A stretch of 64,000 nucleotides of DNA. Origin: Granulosicoccus sp036478595 (GTDB lineage Bacteria > Pseudomonadota > Gammaproteobacteria > Granulosicoccales > Granulosicoccaceae). Location of the stretch: the NCBI GenBank assembly GCA_036478595.1, contig JAZGEF010000055.1:3457-67456 (forward strand). The letters run 5' to 3'. This document shows, in pieces, positions 16,894 through 26,264 of the stretch. The notes under the pieces were generated by a model that worked only from the letters and a program-made list of their open reading frames with translations, made no database searches and had not been told where the DNA came from. The translations under genes were made by a program, and so were the position numbers. The first letter of the stretch is position 1. Each line of letters opens with the position of its first letter.

Positions 16894-17949
16894 ATGACCA
16901 CACCAGCCTCTCACCCGCTACTCGACTCGCTCTCCACTGCCACCGTACAGCTGGATGCGCAACTCACTGTTCGGTATACGAACACCGCGGCTGAGCAGCT
17001 ACTGGGTATAAACGTCAGTGCCAGCATCGGCAAGCACATCGTAAAGCTTGTGCGCCTACCTGAATCGCTGATCCAGCGCTTGGATGAGGCACTAGATACC
17101 GGGCAAGGATTTTCGGACAGGCACGTAACGATAGAACGAACTGGTGGTGATTCTGTATTGGTGGATTGCGTTATTACACCACACGCAACAAACACCGGAG
17201 TTGAAACTCTCATTATCGAGCTCACCTCCGTTGATCGCCACGTGCGCATTGCTCGTGATGCAGCCATACAACATCAACAAGAATATGTACAAACTATGTT
17301 GCGTGGCATGGCGCATGAAATTAAAAACCCACTAGGTGGCATTCGGGGTGCAGCACAATTACTCGCAAGAGAATTGACGAGCAAAGATCTGGGTGAATAC
17401 ACTGATGTCATTATCAAAGAAGCGGATCGCTTGCAGGCATTAATTGATCGCATGCTAGGCCCGGCAAGCCGGCCTGATAGCAAGACTTTAAATATTCATG
17501 AAGTGCTCGAGCATGTTCGCAAGCTGGTACAAGCCGAAGTCGGCAGTGATGTCACGCTTGAAATAGACTACGACCCCAGCATTCCTGAATTGTTAGGTGA
17601 TCGCGATCGGCTTACACAAGTGTTTCTCAATATACTGGGCAATGCTCGTCATGCTGTAGATGACAAAGGCCAGATACTAATCAAAACACGAGTGATTACC
17701 AGCCACACTATTGGTGGTATCAGGCACCCCTTGGTGATTAAAACTGACATCATCGATAACGGACCCGGAATTCCCGATTCGCTAATTGATTCGATTTTTT
17801 ACCCCATGGTGTCGGGCAGACAAAATGGCACAGGGCTCGGCTTATCCATTGCACAATCGATTATGGCGCAACTGGGTGGGCTGATAGAATGCAGTAGCCA
17901 ACCCGGTAATACCGTACTGACTACCTACCTGCCCTTGGATATGCAGTGA
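16894..17949 (+). CDS. ntrB: nitrogen regulation sensor histidine kinase NtrB
   Basis: Soluble two-component kinase/phosphatase that responds to PII and phosphorylates NtrC. The 351-residue protein has an N-terminal PAS domain (about 10-110), the H-box MAHEIKNPLGGIRGAAQLL with H141, and an HATPase_c domain with the N box (NILGNARHA), DNGPGIP and GTGLGLS. There are no transmembrane segments, as expected. Its stop overlaps the ntrC start by 4 nt. Confidence 0.95.
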   Translation: MTTPASHPLLDSLSTATVQLDAQLTVRYTNTAAEQLLGINVSASIGKHIVKLVRLPESLIQRLDEALDTGQGFSDRHVTIERTGGDSVLVDCVITPHATNTGVETLIIELTSVDRHVRIARDAAIQHQQEYVQTMLRGMAHEIKNPLGGIRGAAQLLARELTSKDLGEYTDVIIKEADRLQALIDRMLGPASRPDSKTLNIHEVLEHVRKLVQAEVGSDVTLEIDYDPSIPELLGDRDRLTQVFLNILGNARHAVDDKGQILIKTRVITSHTIGGIRHPLVIKTDIIDNGPGIPDSLIDSIFYPMVSGRQNGTGLGLSIAQSIMAQLGGLIECSSQPGNTVLTTYLPLDMQ

Positions 17950-19355
17950 GCGAACACACTAACAAGCAAACTATATGGATTATCGATGATGATGAATCTA
18001 TTCGTTGGGTCATTAAGAAAGCGCTGGAGCAAGCTGACTTTTATGTGAACGCATTTGATTCCGCAGATGAAGTGTTGGGGATATTAGACAAGGACACCGC
18101 TCTACCACCTGACGCTATTATTAGTGACATCCAAATGCCTGGTACTGACGGTATCGCTTTACTGCAATCATTAAAAGCATCGCACCCAGAAACGCCCATA
18201 TTAATTATGACCGCGTATTCTGATCTTGATAGTACCGTGTCAGCATTTGATGGCGGTGCGTTTGACTATATCGCCAAACCGTTTGATATTGATAAGTTGA
18301 TTGAGCAAGTAAAACGCGCGTGCATCAGCGCCACCAGCATCGATTCAGTTGAATCAGAAACGGACAACCCTGTACTGCTTGGCGACTCCCCAGCCATGCA
18401 ATCGGTATATAACGCCATTGGCAGATTGTCCCGCTCCAAAACCACCGTTTTAATTGGCGGTGAATCTGGTACTGGTAAAGAACTCATCGCTAAGGCCCTG
18501 CATCGCCATAGCCCACGCGCCAGCCAACCATTTATCACACTCAATATGGCCGCAATACCGAGCGACCAGATGGAGTCAGAACTATTTGGCATTGAGAAAG
18601 CCGCATTTACCCACGACACCACAGAACGTATTGGACGGTTCGAACAAGCAAATGGCGGTACTGTTTTCCTGGATGAAATTGGTGACATGCCATTAGCCTT
18701 GCAAACACGTTTGCTTCGAGTACTAGAGGATGGCCAGTTTTATCGTATAGGAGGAAATGCACCGGTAATGACTGATGTACGCATTGTGGCGGCAAGCCTA
18801 CATGCCTTGGCTGTACGAGTTGATGAAGGTAAGTTTAGAGAAGATTTATTTCATCGTTTAAACGTTATACGCATTGATGCACCACCGCTTAGGGATCGCC
18901 GTGAAGACATTCCAAGATTACTGCAACACTTTCTAGATCAAGCGGCAACAGACACCAATGAGCAAAGCAAAACCTTTGATGCCGATTTTTCACAACATGT
19001 CATGGCATTAGCGTGGCCGGGCAATGTACGCGAGCTACAAAACACGGCCCACTGGTTGACCATTATGGCGGGTGGCAACGAACTCAAAGTCAGTGATCTC
19101 CCCGAAGCACTACTAGCGATCCCCGACAACCTCGATGATGATTGGGAATCAGCCTTCAGGCAATGGGTTGTACTAAAGCTGCAAAGTGGAGAGCAAGATT
19201 TACTCGCCAAAGCCACGCCCGCAATGGAAACGATATTGATTCAGTGTGCATTACGACAAACACAAAATAAGCGGCAGGATGCAGCGCGCTTGCTAGGCTG
19301 GGGGCGTAATACACTTACACGAAAAATTAAAGAGCTGGGATTGGAATCCGAATAG
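17946..19355 (+). CDS. ntrC: nitrogen response regulator NtrC with altered GAFTGA loop
   Basis: Receiver (D61 in ISDIQMP), AAA+ (Walker A GGESGTGKE 171-179, Walker B FLDEIGD 241-247) and Fis-type HTH at the C-terminus (RLLGWGRNTLTRKIKELG), 469 residues, like E. coli NtrC in length and order. The L1 loop that touches sigma54, normally GAFTGA, reads AAFTHD at residues 219-224. Phe and Thr are kept, but both glycines and the last Ala are changed. The flanking ELFGIEK and RFEQANGG segments are normal, so this is not a frameshift. It overlaps ntrB by 4 nt. The change makes sigma54-dependent activation doubtful. Confidence 0.95.
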   Translation: MSEHTNKQTIWIIDDDESIRWVIKKALEQADFYVNAFDSADEVLGILDKDTALPPDAIISDIQMPGTDGIALLQSLKASHPETPILIMTAYSDLDSTVSAFDGGAFDYIAKPFDIDKLIEQVKRACISATSIDSVESETDNPVLLGDSPAMQSVYNAIGRLSRSKTTVLIGGESGTGKELIAKALHRHSPRASQPFITLNMAAIPSDQMESELFGIEKAAFTHDTTERIGRFEQANGGTVFLDEIGDMPLALQTRLLRVLEDGQFYRIGGNAPVMTDVRIVAASLHALAVRVDEGKFREDLFHRLNVIRIDAPPLRDRREDIPRLLQHFLDQAATDTNEQSKTFDADFSQHVMALAWPGNVRELQNTAHWLTIMAGGNELKVSDLPEALLAIPDNLDDDWESAFRQWVVLKLQSGEQDLLAKATPAMETILIQCALRQTQNKRQDAARLLGWGRNTLTRKIKELGLESE

Positions 19356-19359
19356 CTTT

Positions 19360-19818
19360 TTAACTCAGCAGCTTTCGATAAAACACCCTGCTAAACCCGT
19401 CTTGTTGCTTGTGCGCGGTTATCGTATATCCAAGTTTTGGATACAACACTTGGTTTTCAGTCATCGCCACATTGGTGTAAAGCTCAACGGCAAGCAAGCC
19501 TTGCTTTGATGCGCTGGTTTCGACAAAGTTAATCAACTGCTTACCAATGCCTTGCCCGGTAAACTCAGGACTAACTGCTACGTTATCCAATTGCATAGAT
19601 TCGCCTTTGGTATAAAACACCACATATCCCACAATATTGCCGCCTAACAATGCGACATGCACATGTCGATGTTGGATAAGGCTTGCAAAGTCAGCAACCA
19701 TAGGCGCTGGCTCGCGGTCCATCCTATCTAGGTACTGGGTGTAGGCTGCGCGTGCGCAGGATTGAACTGCAGGTAGATCGGTCGCGGTTGCAGGGCGAAT
19801 ATGAGCCCCCGTTTTCAT
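19360..19818 (-). CDS. GNAT-family N-acetyltransferase
   Basis: A 152-residue acetyltransferase from the ATG at 19816-19818, which gives the usual start KTGAHIRPATATDL. The acetyl-CoA loop is VSPEFTGQGIGKQL, followed by the beta-bulge region LAVELYTN and YPKLGYT. The upstream extension of the frame enters the pilin gene and is not family sequence. The substrate is unknown. Confidence 0.82.
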   Translation of the reverse strand: MKTGAHIRPATATDLPAVQSCARAAYTQYLDRMDREPAPMVADFASLIQHRHVHVALLGGNIVGYVVFYTKGESMQLDNVAVSPEFTGQGIGKQLINFVETSASKQGLLAVELYTNVAMTENQVLYPKLGYTITAHKQQDGFSRVFYRKLLS

Positions 19819-19868
19819 CGCGGTTTGTTGCGCCAGAGGTATCAGGGGCCCGTTCTTCACCAAAACGA

Positions 19869-20519
19869 TCAGTCGCGTAGCACGCCAGCACAATCGATGT
19901 GCCCTGTTGCCACATCCCACTGACCATCGCGGGTGCAGGCAGTTACATAACTACGGTGCACTCGAAAGCGCCCGCTATTAGGATTGCCATCATCAAGCTG
20001 GGTATCGAGTTGCGACAAAATATTTACCGGAATATGGTTGCCGGTAAATATTTCATGAGCTGGTGAACTTACGTCAGCTGCTTGTGCGCTATAACTGATT
20101 TTATAAAAACCATTAAACGGATTGCGCGGGCAAGTGGTAGCGCTACATGCTACATCAGTGGCAGTGCCACTCGCGTGTTGAGCTCCGTCAAAATCGCCAT
20201 TGATAAAACCAGCTAGAGACAACTGCTGCCAAACACCCGCGCGTTCGCTGGCGTCATCAACGCGGCCATTACCATTACCAGGTTCGGCTGCGTTATCTAT
20301 TTGTGTACGAGAATTAGAGAAGTCGCCCGGTATTGAGCGGTAACGATCCTGGAACGAGTACCAGGCCGTACGAATGCCCGAGACTTCATTGGCCATGGAC
20401 CTAACCCGTGCGCTGTCTATTAGTGCTTGACCCTTAAATATGCCACCCAGTATTAGCCCGATAATGACTAATACCAATGCGGTTTCGATCAGAGTGAAAC
20501 CCTTATTTTTGTATTTCAT
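19869..20519 (-). CDS. type IV pilin-like / pseudopilin protein
   Basis: A 216-residue protein with a short basic leader and a prepilin peptidase site, MKYKNKG|FTLIE, followed by the conserved hydrophobic helix ETALVLVIIGLILGG. The E at +5 is present. The globular part has paired cysteines (ACSATTCP, and near the C-terminus), which suggests a minor pilin or pseudopilin. GGAGG before the ATG at 20517-20519 fixes the start. No other pilus genes are nearby, so it would rely on a machine encoded elsewhere. Confidence 0.85.
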   Translation of the reverse strand: MKYKNKGFTLIETALVLVIIGLILGGIFKGQALIDSARVRSMANEVSGIRTAWYSFQDRYRSIPGDFSNSRTQIDNAAEPGNGNGRVDDASERAGVWQQLSLAGFINGDFDGAQHASGTATDVACSATTCPRNPFNGFYKISYSAQAADVSSPAHEIFTGNHIPVNILSQLDTQLDDGNPNSGRFRVHRSYVTACTRDGQWDVATGHIDCAGVLRD

Positions 20520-20603
20520 GCTTAATCCTCCATGATTAGCAGAATAGTGAGTTGTTTTATTCATAAGCTCGTTGCGGCTTAACAATACCGCGTACGGTAA
20601 CGC

Positions 20604-21998
20604 TCAAAACGGCGCACTGCGCGGAACACGTGGAAACGGAATAGCGTCGCGAATGTTTTCCATGCCAGTGACATAGTTCAACAATCGCTCAAAGCCTAAT
20701 CCGAAGCCTGCATGAGGGACAGTACCATAGCGGCGTAAATCACGATACCACTGCAGGTGCTCAGTAAGATCATTCTCAGCCAGCCTCAGGTCTAGATAAT
20801 CCAGGCGCTCTTCACGTTGGCTACCCCCAACAAGCTCACCAATCCCCGGTGCCAGCACATCCATAGCAGCAACAGTTTTTTCATCATCATTCAAACGCAT
20901 ATAAAACGCTTTAATCTCTTTGGGATAGTTCATCAGCACGATCGGGCGGCCAACATGCTCTTCAGCCAGAAAACGCTCGTGCTCAGATTGCAAATCCAGG
21001 CCCCACGACACCGGGTAATCAAATTTCTTTGTTGATTTTTCCAATATGGTTATTGCGTCGGTATAATCCATGCGCTCAAAGTTTGAGTTAACCACTGACT
21101 CCAGGCGCGTCACTGCATCCTTATCTATACGCTGCGCAAAAAATGCCATGTCATCTTCACAGTCATTGAGTACGGCCTTAAATAGATACTTCAAACAATC
21201 TTCGGCAAGGGATGCGTTGTCAGCTAAATCAGCAAACGCAACTTCGGGCTCAAGCATCCAAAACTCGGCCAGGTGGCGGCTAGTGTTTGAATTTTCGGCA
21301 CGGAACGTAGGCCCAAACGTATACACACGCGACAGGGCTAACGCATAAGCCTCGGCGTTAAGTTGGCCGGATACGGTTAAAAAGGCTTCGCTGGCGAAAA
21401 AATCCTGGCTGTAATCTGCATTGCCTTTGTCATCTTTAGGCATGTTCATCGCATCAAGCGTGCTCACTCTAAATAAATCGCCAGCACCTTCGCAATCACT
21501 GGTTGTGATAATTGGCGTGTTTACCCAATGAAACTGTTGTTCATAAAAGTAATTATGTATGGCATTACTTAAGGTGGTGCGTACGCGAGAGATAGCGCCG
21601 AACGCATTGGTGCGTGGACGTAGGTGCGCAACAGTACGCAGGTATTCAAACGTATGCCGCTTTTTAGCAATCGGGTAGGCGTCGGGCTCATCTACCCAGC
21701 CGGCAACCTCTACGCTGCTTGTTTGAATCTCAACTGACTGCCCCTTACCTTCTGACTCTACCAACTTACCCATTGCTTTGATGGCACACCCAGCAGAGAG
21801 TTTAAGCACTTCGCTATCGTAGTTGCTTAGGGTGTTTTCGATAACGAGTTGAATCGGATCAAACGTTGAACCGTCGTATACCGCCACAAAAGACAAGCCC
21901 GCTTTGGAATCGCGTCGGCTCCTCACCCAACCAGTAACACTCACTTCACCGCCAGGCTTGGTGTTTTTTAAAATATCTTTGATGGTTGGTGGATACAT
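20604..21998 (-). CDS. asnS: asparagine--tRNA ligase
   Basis: Class IIb aminoacyl-tRNA synthetase, 464 residues. It has an N-terminal OB-fold anticodon domain (VTGWVRSRRDSKAG), motif 2 (FRAENSNTSRHLAEFWMLEPE) and the C-terminal motif 3 GFGLGFERLL, ending RDAIPFPRVPRSAPF, the standard AsnRS terminus. It is followed on the minus strand by the pilin gene and preceded by holA 4 bp away. Confidence 0.97.
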   Translation of the reverse strand: MYPPTIKDILKNTKPGGEVSVTGWVRSRRDSKAGLSFVAVYDGSTFDPIQLVIENTLSNYDSEVLKLSAGCAIKAMGKLVESEGKGQSVEIQTSSVEVAGWVDEPDAYPIAKKRHTFEYLRTVAHLRPRTNAFGAISRVRTTLSNAIHNYFYEQQFHWVNTPIITTSDCEGAGDLFRVSTLDAMNMPKDDKGNADYSQDFFASEAFLTVSGQLNAEAYALALSRVYTFGPTFRAENSNTSRHLAEFWMLEPEVAFADLADNASLAEDCLKYLFKAVLNDCEDDMAFFAQRIDKDAVTRLESVVNSNFERMDYTDAITILEKSTKKFDYPVSWGLDLQSEHERFLAEEHVGRPIVLMNYPKEIKAFYMRLNDDEKTVAAMDVLAPGIGELVGGSQREERLDYLDLRLAENDLTEHLQWYRDLRRYGTVPHAGFGLGFERLLNYVTGMENIRDAIPFPRVPRSAPF

Positions 21999-22001
21999 AA
22001 T

Positions 22002-23051
22002 TTAAACCGTTAGTAGAGATTTATTAAGCGATTGACCGCAGGATGTTTCAACACCCGCTAACAACAAGCACAGTTCGGCAAAACTATCCCAAACATTACC
22101 ACCTGCCTGCCCTTTAATTTGTCTGTCAAGCAAACTGGTTTTACTCAGCATTTTTAACCACGCCTGGGCATCGTGGCGGTTCAGCGCATTTTTTAAGGGC
22201 GGGATACGCGAAGCCCATACACCTGCACCTTTCATTGCCTTATCCACCGACACCCCTTGAGCAATCGCTTCAGCTGCGCGTGTAGCACTACGTATTTCTT
22301 GATTCAGCGACCACAATACCAACACCGGTGGCACCGCCTCATCGCGCAGGCCTTCAAGCACGTGTAAGCAACGAGCTGCGCGACCGGCGAGTGCTGCCTC
22401 GGTTAAATCATTAATTGAATAACGCGCGCTATCCGCCACAGCGGCTAGCACTTGTTCGGCGCTAAGCTGCCCCTCTGGGTACAGCAATGACAAACGCTCG
22501 ACTTCTTGATTGGCAGCCAGCAGATTGCCTTCAGTTCGTTCGGCAATTAGCGCGATGGCTGCCGGGGTTGCTTGCAAGCCTTGAGACTGTAAACGCGCTT
22601 TTAACCAAACCACCAATTGCTTGGCAGCAATGGGCCATACACCAATCGTGACACCCACTTTATCAATGGCTTTAAACCATGCGCTGGATGTTGCTGAACG
22701 ATCAAGCTTTCCAGCCGAAATAATCAGCAGCACGTCGGTAGCTGGGTTTGAGCAATATTGTTTTAACACTTCACCGCCGGTACGCCCTGGCTTGCCCGTT
22801 GGCATGCGCAGCTCTATTATTCGGCGTTCGCTAAATAGCGACATGCTATCGGCAGATTCTCTAAATAGCGCCCAGTCCGAATCACCACTTGCGTGTATCA
22901 CCTGCCGCTCATCAAAGCCGGCCGCCTTAGCGTGTGCGCGCATTTGATCGCCTAGCTGCATCAGCTGAAACGGCTCATCGCCATAAAGCAGGTAAACAGG
23001 CGCAGTTTGACGAGAGAGATGATCAGCCAGTTTGTTGGGATAGAGCTTCAA
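22002..23051 (-). CDS. holA: DNA polymerase III subunit delta
   Basis: Clamp-loader wrench subunit that opens the beta clamp. The 349-residue protein begins MKLYPNKLADHL and has the YLLYGDEPFQLMQ segment (degenerate P-loop region) and the NLLAANQEVERLSLL helix typical of HolA. lptE, the usual upstream neighbour, is absent. It is divergent from pyrD, and asnS follows after 3 bp. Confidence 0.93.
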   Translation of the reverse strand: MKLYPNKLADHLSRQTAPVYLLYGDEPFQLMQLGDQMRAHAKAAGFDERQVIHASGDSDWALFRESADSMSLFSERRIIELRMPTGKPGRTGGEVLKQYCSNPATDVLLIISAGKLDRSATSSAWFKAIDKVGVTIGVWPIAAKQLVVWLKARLQSQGLQATPAAIALIAERTEGNLLAANQEVERLSLLYPEGQLSAEQVLAAVADSARYSINDLTEAALAGRAARCLHVLEGLRDEAVPPVLVLWSLNQEIRSATRAAEAIAQGVSVDKAMKGAGVWASRIPPLKNALNRHDAQAWLKMLSKTSLLDRQIKGQAGGNVWDSFAELCLLLAGVETSCGQSLNKSLLTV

Positions 23052-23130
23052 AGGATGCGTTTTCGCAGCAAAGGATACCTGTAGAATAGTACCAAACGCA
23101 GCCGTTCAAAGCGCATTAAAACGCCATTTT

Positions 23131-24189
23131 ATGACAAAACCTGACACAGCCCCCGACGCCGGAACAATCGCGCCTGATCCGATCTTTAAAGCGGCAAGAG
23201 CGCTACTGTTCAAGCTTGATCCAGAGCGCTCCCATAATCTGACTTTGCGCACACTGGCCCTGCCACCGGTGCGCGTTATCAATCGCAAGCGCTATCAATC
23301 TCCAACCGCTGCCTTTAGCTCGATGGGCTTGCAGTTTGCTAACCGCGTAGGCTTAGCCGCCGGTTTGGATAAAAATGGCGACTATATCGACGCACTGGGT
23401 GCGCTGGGCTTTGGTTCAATCGAAATCGGCACGATCACACCCAAGCCACAAGACGGTAATCCTAAACCACGCATGTTCCGCTTAGTTGAACACGAGGCGA
23501 TCATTAATCGGATGGGCTTTAATAATAAAGGTATTGATCATCTCGTTAAACAGGCTGAGCGTCGACGTTACGAAGGCGTACTCGGTATCAACATCGGCAA
23601 GAATGCCAGCACCGAACTCGACAACGCTGTTGACGATTACCTTATTTGCCTTGAGCGTGCATACCCGGTAGCTGACTACATTACGGTTAACGTTTCATCA
23701 CCTAACACCCAAGGCCTGCGCGATTTACAGCATGGCGAGCGCCTAGAGGCTTTATTGCAAGCACTTAAAAATCGCCAAGCTCAGCTTGCCACTCAACACG
23801 GCAGCCACAAACCCTTGTTAGTTAAGATCGCACCCGATATGACGTCGGAGGAACGTTTGGCATTTTGCCAATCTGCTATTGATGCAGAAATTGATGGTGT
23901 TATATCTGGCAACACCAGCAACCAGCGTCAATGGGTAGCCGGCCATCAGCACGAACAAGAGCAAGGCGGCCTTAGCGGCGCGCCAATCAAAGCCTTAGCT
24001 GATGAGAGCCTTGCCGAAATCGCCAGCGAAGTTGGCACGAAAATGGCCGTAATTGGTGTAGGTGGCATAAACTGCGGTAACGATGCCAAACGCAAACTTG
24101 AGCTGGGCGCTGATTGGGTGCAGCTCTATTCTGGTTTAATCTACCAAGGCCCAGCTTTAGTACAAAGCTGCATCAGGAACACAGCATGA
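23131..24189 (+). CDS. pyrD: dihydroorotate dehydrogenase (quinone), class 2
   Basis: Membrane-associated FMN enzyme that oxidises dihydroorotate with a quinone, in pyrimidine synthesis. The 352-residue protein has GLAAGLDKNGDYI, GTITPKPQDGNPKPRMFRL, the catalytic serine segment VNVSSPNTQGLR and the FMN loop GVGGI. A short N-terminal extension of about 15 residues precedes the amphipathic helix that contacts the membrane. Its stop overlaps the next gene by 4 nt. Confidence 0.97.
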   Translation: MTKPDTAPDAGTIAPDPIFKAARALLFKLDPERSHNLTLRTLALPPVRVINRKRYQSPTAAFSSMGLQFANRVGLAAGLDKNGDYIDALGALGFGSIEIGTITPKPQDGNPKPRMFRLVEHEAIINRMGFNNKGIDHLVKQAERRRYEGVLGINIGKNASTELDNAVDDYLICLERAYPVADYITVNVSSPNTQGLRDLQHGERLEALLQALKNRQAQLATQHGSHKPLLVKIAPDMTSEERLAFCQSAIDAEIDGVISGNTSNQRQWVAGHQHEQEQGGLSGAPIKALADESLAEIASEVGTKMAVIGVGGINCGNDAKRKLELGADWVQLYSGLIYQGPALVQSCIRNTA

Positions 24190-25142
24190 CTCATTTCGAT
24201 GTTTTTAATGGCGATGCAGATGGCATCTGTGCCTTACACCAATTGCGGCTGACAAACCCTATCGAATCTACACTGATCACTGGCGTAAAGCGTGATATCA
24301 ATTTGCTAAAGCAAATCGATCCAAGCACCGCTGCTAGCGTGACCACCTTAGATGTGTCGATGGAGAAAAATATTCAAGCATTGCTCGCTCTGCTGGATGC
24401 GGGTGTTGATGTTGAATATTTCGATCATCATTTCCCTGACGATATACCAGAGCATAAACAGCTCAGTGCACATATCGATACTGATGCGAATACCTGCACT
24501 GGCATGATCGTCAACCAACATCTTAACGGGGCGCACCTGGCGTGGGCAGTAACCGCAGCCTTCGGTGACAACCTCTACACCACAGCTGAAGATGCCGCTA
24601 AACCGTTGGGCTTAGGTGCAGAGAAATTAGAGCAACTTAAAACATTGGGCACCCTGCTAAATTACAACGGCTACGGAAACTCACTTGAGGATCTCTATTT
24701 TCCGCCTGCTGATTTGTATCAACGTGTAATGCCTTATGCAAATCCACTCGAATTCATCGAGAATGACGATGCTTTTGCTGCATTAGCAGATGGCTATGCA
24801 GAAGACATGAAAAAAGCTGCTCAAACTCAGCCACTCATCGCTGAAGACAATGCTGCAGTGATTGTTTTTCCAATGGAGGCCTTCGCACGTCGGGTTAGTG
24901 GCGTATACGCCAATCAACTCGCCCAACAACACCCGGACCGTGCGCATGCCCTGCTCAGTGCATTGCCAGGCGACGGGTTTTTGGTTAGCGTTCGCGCGCC
25001 AATGAACAACAAAACAGGTGCAGACGACTTAGTCCGCCAGTTTGAAACAGGCGGTGGACGTAAGGCCGCTGCAGGTATCAATTTTTTACCAGAAGCCGAT
25101 GTCGATCGATTTTGCGATGCGTTGCGCAAGCAATACAGTTAA
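24186..25142 (+). CDS. DHH-family phosphoesterase
   Basis: A 318-residue protein starting at the ATGA overlap with pyrD (MTHFDVFNGDADGICALHQ). DHH-domain metal motifs are visible as DGDADG near residues 8-13 and YFDHHFPDD around residues 78-86. The C-terminal DHHA1 motif GGGRKAAAG closes the protein. The family includes RecJ, NrnA nanoRNases and cyclic-dinucleotide phosphodiesterases; length and architecture fit a NrnA/RecJ-like single-strand or oligonucleotide hydrolase, but the substrate is not certain. It is probably cotranscribed with pyrD. Confidence 0.82.
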   Translation: MTHFDVFNGDADGICALHQLRLTNPIESTLITGVKRDINLLKQIDPSTAASVTTLDVSMEKNIQALLALLDAGVDVEYFDHHFPDDIPEHKQLSAHIDTDANTCTGMIVNQHLNGAHLAWAVTAAFGDNLYTTAEDAAKPLGLGAEKLEQLKTLGTLLNYNGYGNSLEDLYFPPADLYQRVMPYANPLEFIENDDAFAALADGYAEDMKKAAQTQPLIAEDNAAVIVFPMEAFARRVSGVYANQLAQQHPDRAHALLSALPGDGFLVSVRAPMNNKTGADDLVRQFETGGGRKAAAGINFLPEADVDRFCDALRKQYS

Positions 25143-25272
25143 ACAGCATTATTGCGAATATTTTTACCCAGCAGCGTATTTTTGTTACCTTAGCGTCTAT
25201 AGGTTACGGCGTAATCAAGGCGGGTATCCTACAACGCTATAATTACGGTTAAACCTAAACAATGAGCGGACG

Positions 25273-26223
25273 ATGAAAACATCCCAACGATCCTGCCTAA
25301 AAACAGGCTGCCTAATCGGCCTTACGTTAGCTCTATCTGCCTGCTCCGCAAGAAAATCAGATCCACCAGTGGACGATACCGACAACTCAGGATCATTGGG
25401 CTCATCAAACGACCCTACCGCAACACCCGTTTTATTAGATAACAATTACTCTAGCGTGGTTGGCCACGTATTAAGCTTTTTTGCTAATGAGCAATTTCCG
25501 GGGCCAGCTCTGAACCGCTTGGGGCCGCCGGCATTTACTCAGCCGCAAAGCACCACAAGCGATGCCATGACAGGGGTGGAAACCGCAATATTTACTTGCT
25601 CTAACGGTGGCGAAGCCACACGTGTTGATAACATAAGAGATCCAGCAGTATTTCAGTTTACCAATTGCCAATATGAAGACACACTACTCAATGGTCAGTA
25701 CGGCCTCGCGGTGGGTAAATACACTTCTGTACGAGAATTCGATAATTTCTCTGCCGACATAAATGGCGGCATAGCCATTCATGAAGTCACTGGCGCTATC
25801 GTTTTCAAAACAGGCTCGCCGCCATGCAGCACGATTGTTCGCACTAGATCAGTCGAACAGTACAAGATCACACTCGCCGATCGCACGTTCGAATTAAAGG
25901 ATTGGAATACGACCTTTGAGAAAGCAACACCCACCCCAAATTTTTGTGACGCCGATACGCTTGAGATAAGCGGTCAGTTTTCTCTTCGCTCAGATGTGAC
26001 CAGTAATGACTGGCTTGAAGTAGCTGCCACTGAAACGATCACCGGTACCTCAGACAATCCTACCGCTGGTGAGATAACGATTAGAGCGAGTGACGCATCA
26101 AAAATTACACTCGGCTTTGCCAACGGCGACAACACCACTGTGAGTGTAACAATCAGAAACAGTAACGGCGAGAGCACGTTTGATGAGCCGCTAACCACCT
26201 GGATAAATAGCTTGCTGCCTTAG
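25273..26223 (+). CDS. hypothetical lipoprotein
   Basis: A 316-residue protein with a clear lipoprotein signal (hydrophobic stretch and lipobox LSAC at about residues 21-24). The mature part is rich in Asp, Thr and Asn and probably beta-sheet (repeated GEITIRAS, TVSVTIRN-like strands). I recognise no family. Three cysteine-containing segments (TCSNGG, TNCQYED, PPCSTIV) could form disulfides. It is likely periplasmic or outer-membrane anchored. A TATAAT at 25238-25243 could be its -10 element. Confidence 0.7.
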   Translation: MKTSQRSCLKTGCLIGLTLALSACSARKSDPPVDDTDNSGSLGSSNDPTATPVLLDNNYSSVVGHVLSFFANEQFPGPALNRLGPPAFTQPQSTTSDAMTGVETAIFTCSNGGEATRVDNIRDPAVFQFTNCQYEDTLLNGQYGLAVGKYTSVREFDNFSADINGGIAIHEVTGAIVFKTGSPPCSTIVRTRSVEQYKITLADRTFELKDWNTTFEKATPTPNFCDADTLEISGQFSLRSDVTSNDWLEVAATETITGTSDNPTAGEITIRASDASKITLGFANGDNTTVSVTIRNSNGESTFDEPLTTWINSLLP

Positions 26224-26264
26224 CATGTCGCTAAACAAACCGCATATCATACCGCGTAAAGATT

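Noticed and set aside
19819..19920. N-terminal extension of the GNAT protein
   Set aside because: It runs into the pilin gene and is not acetyltransferase sequence.
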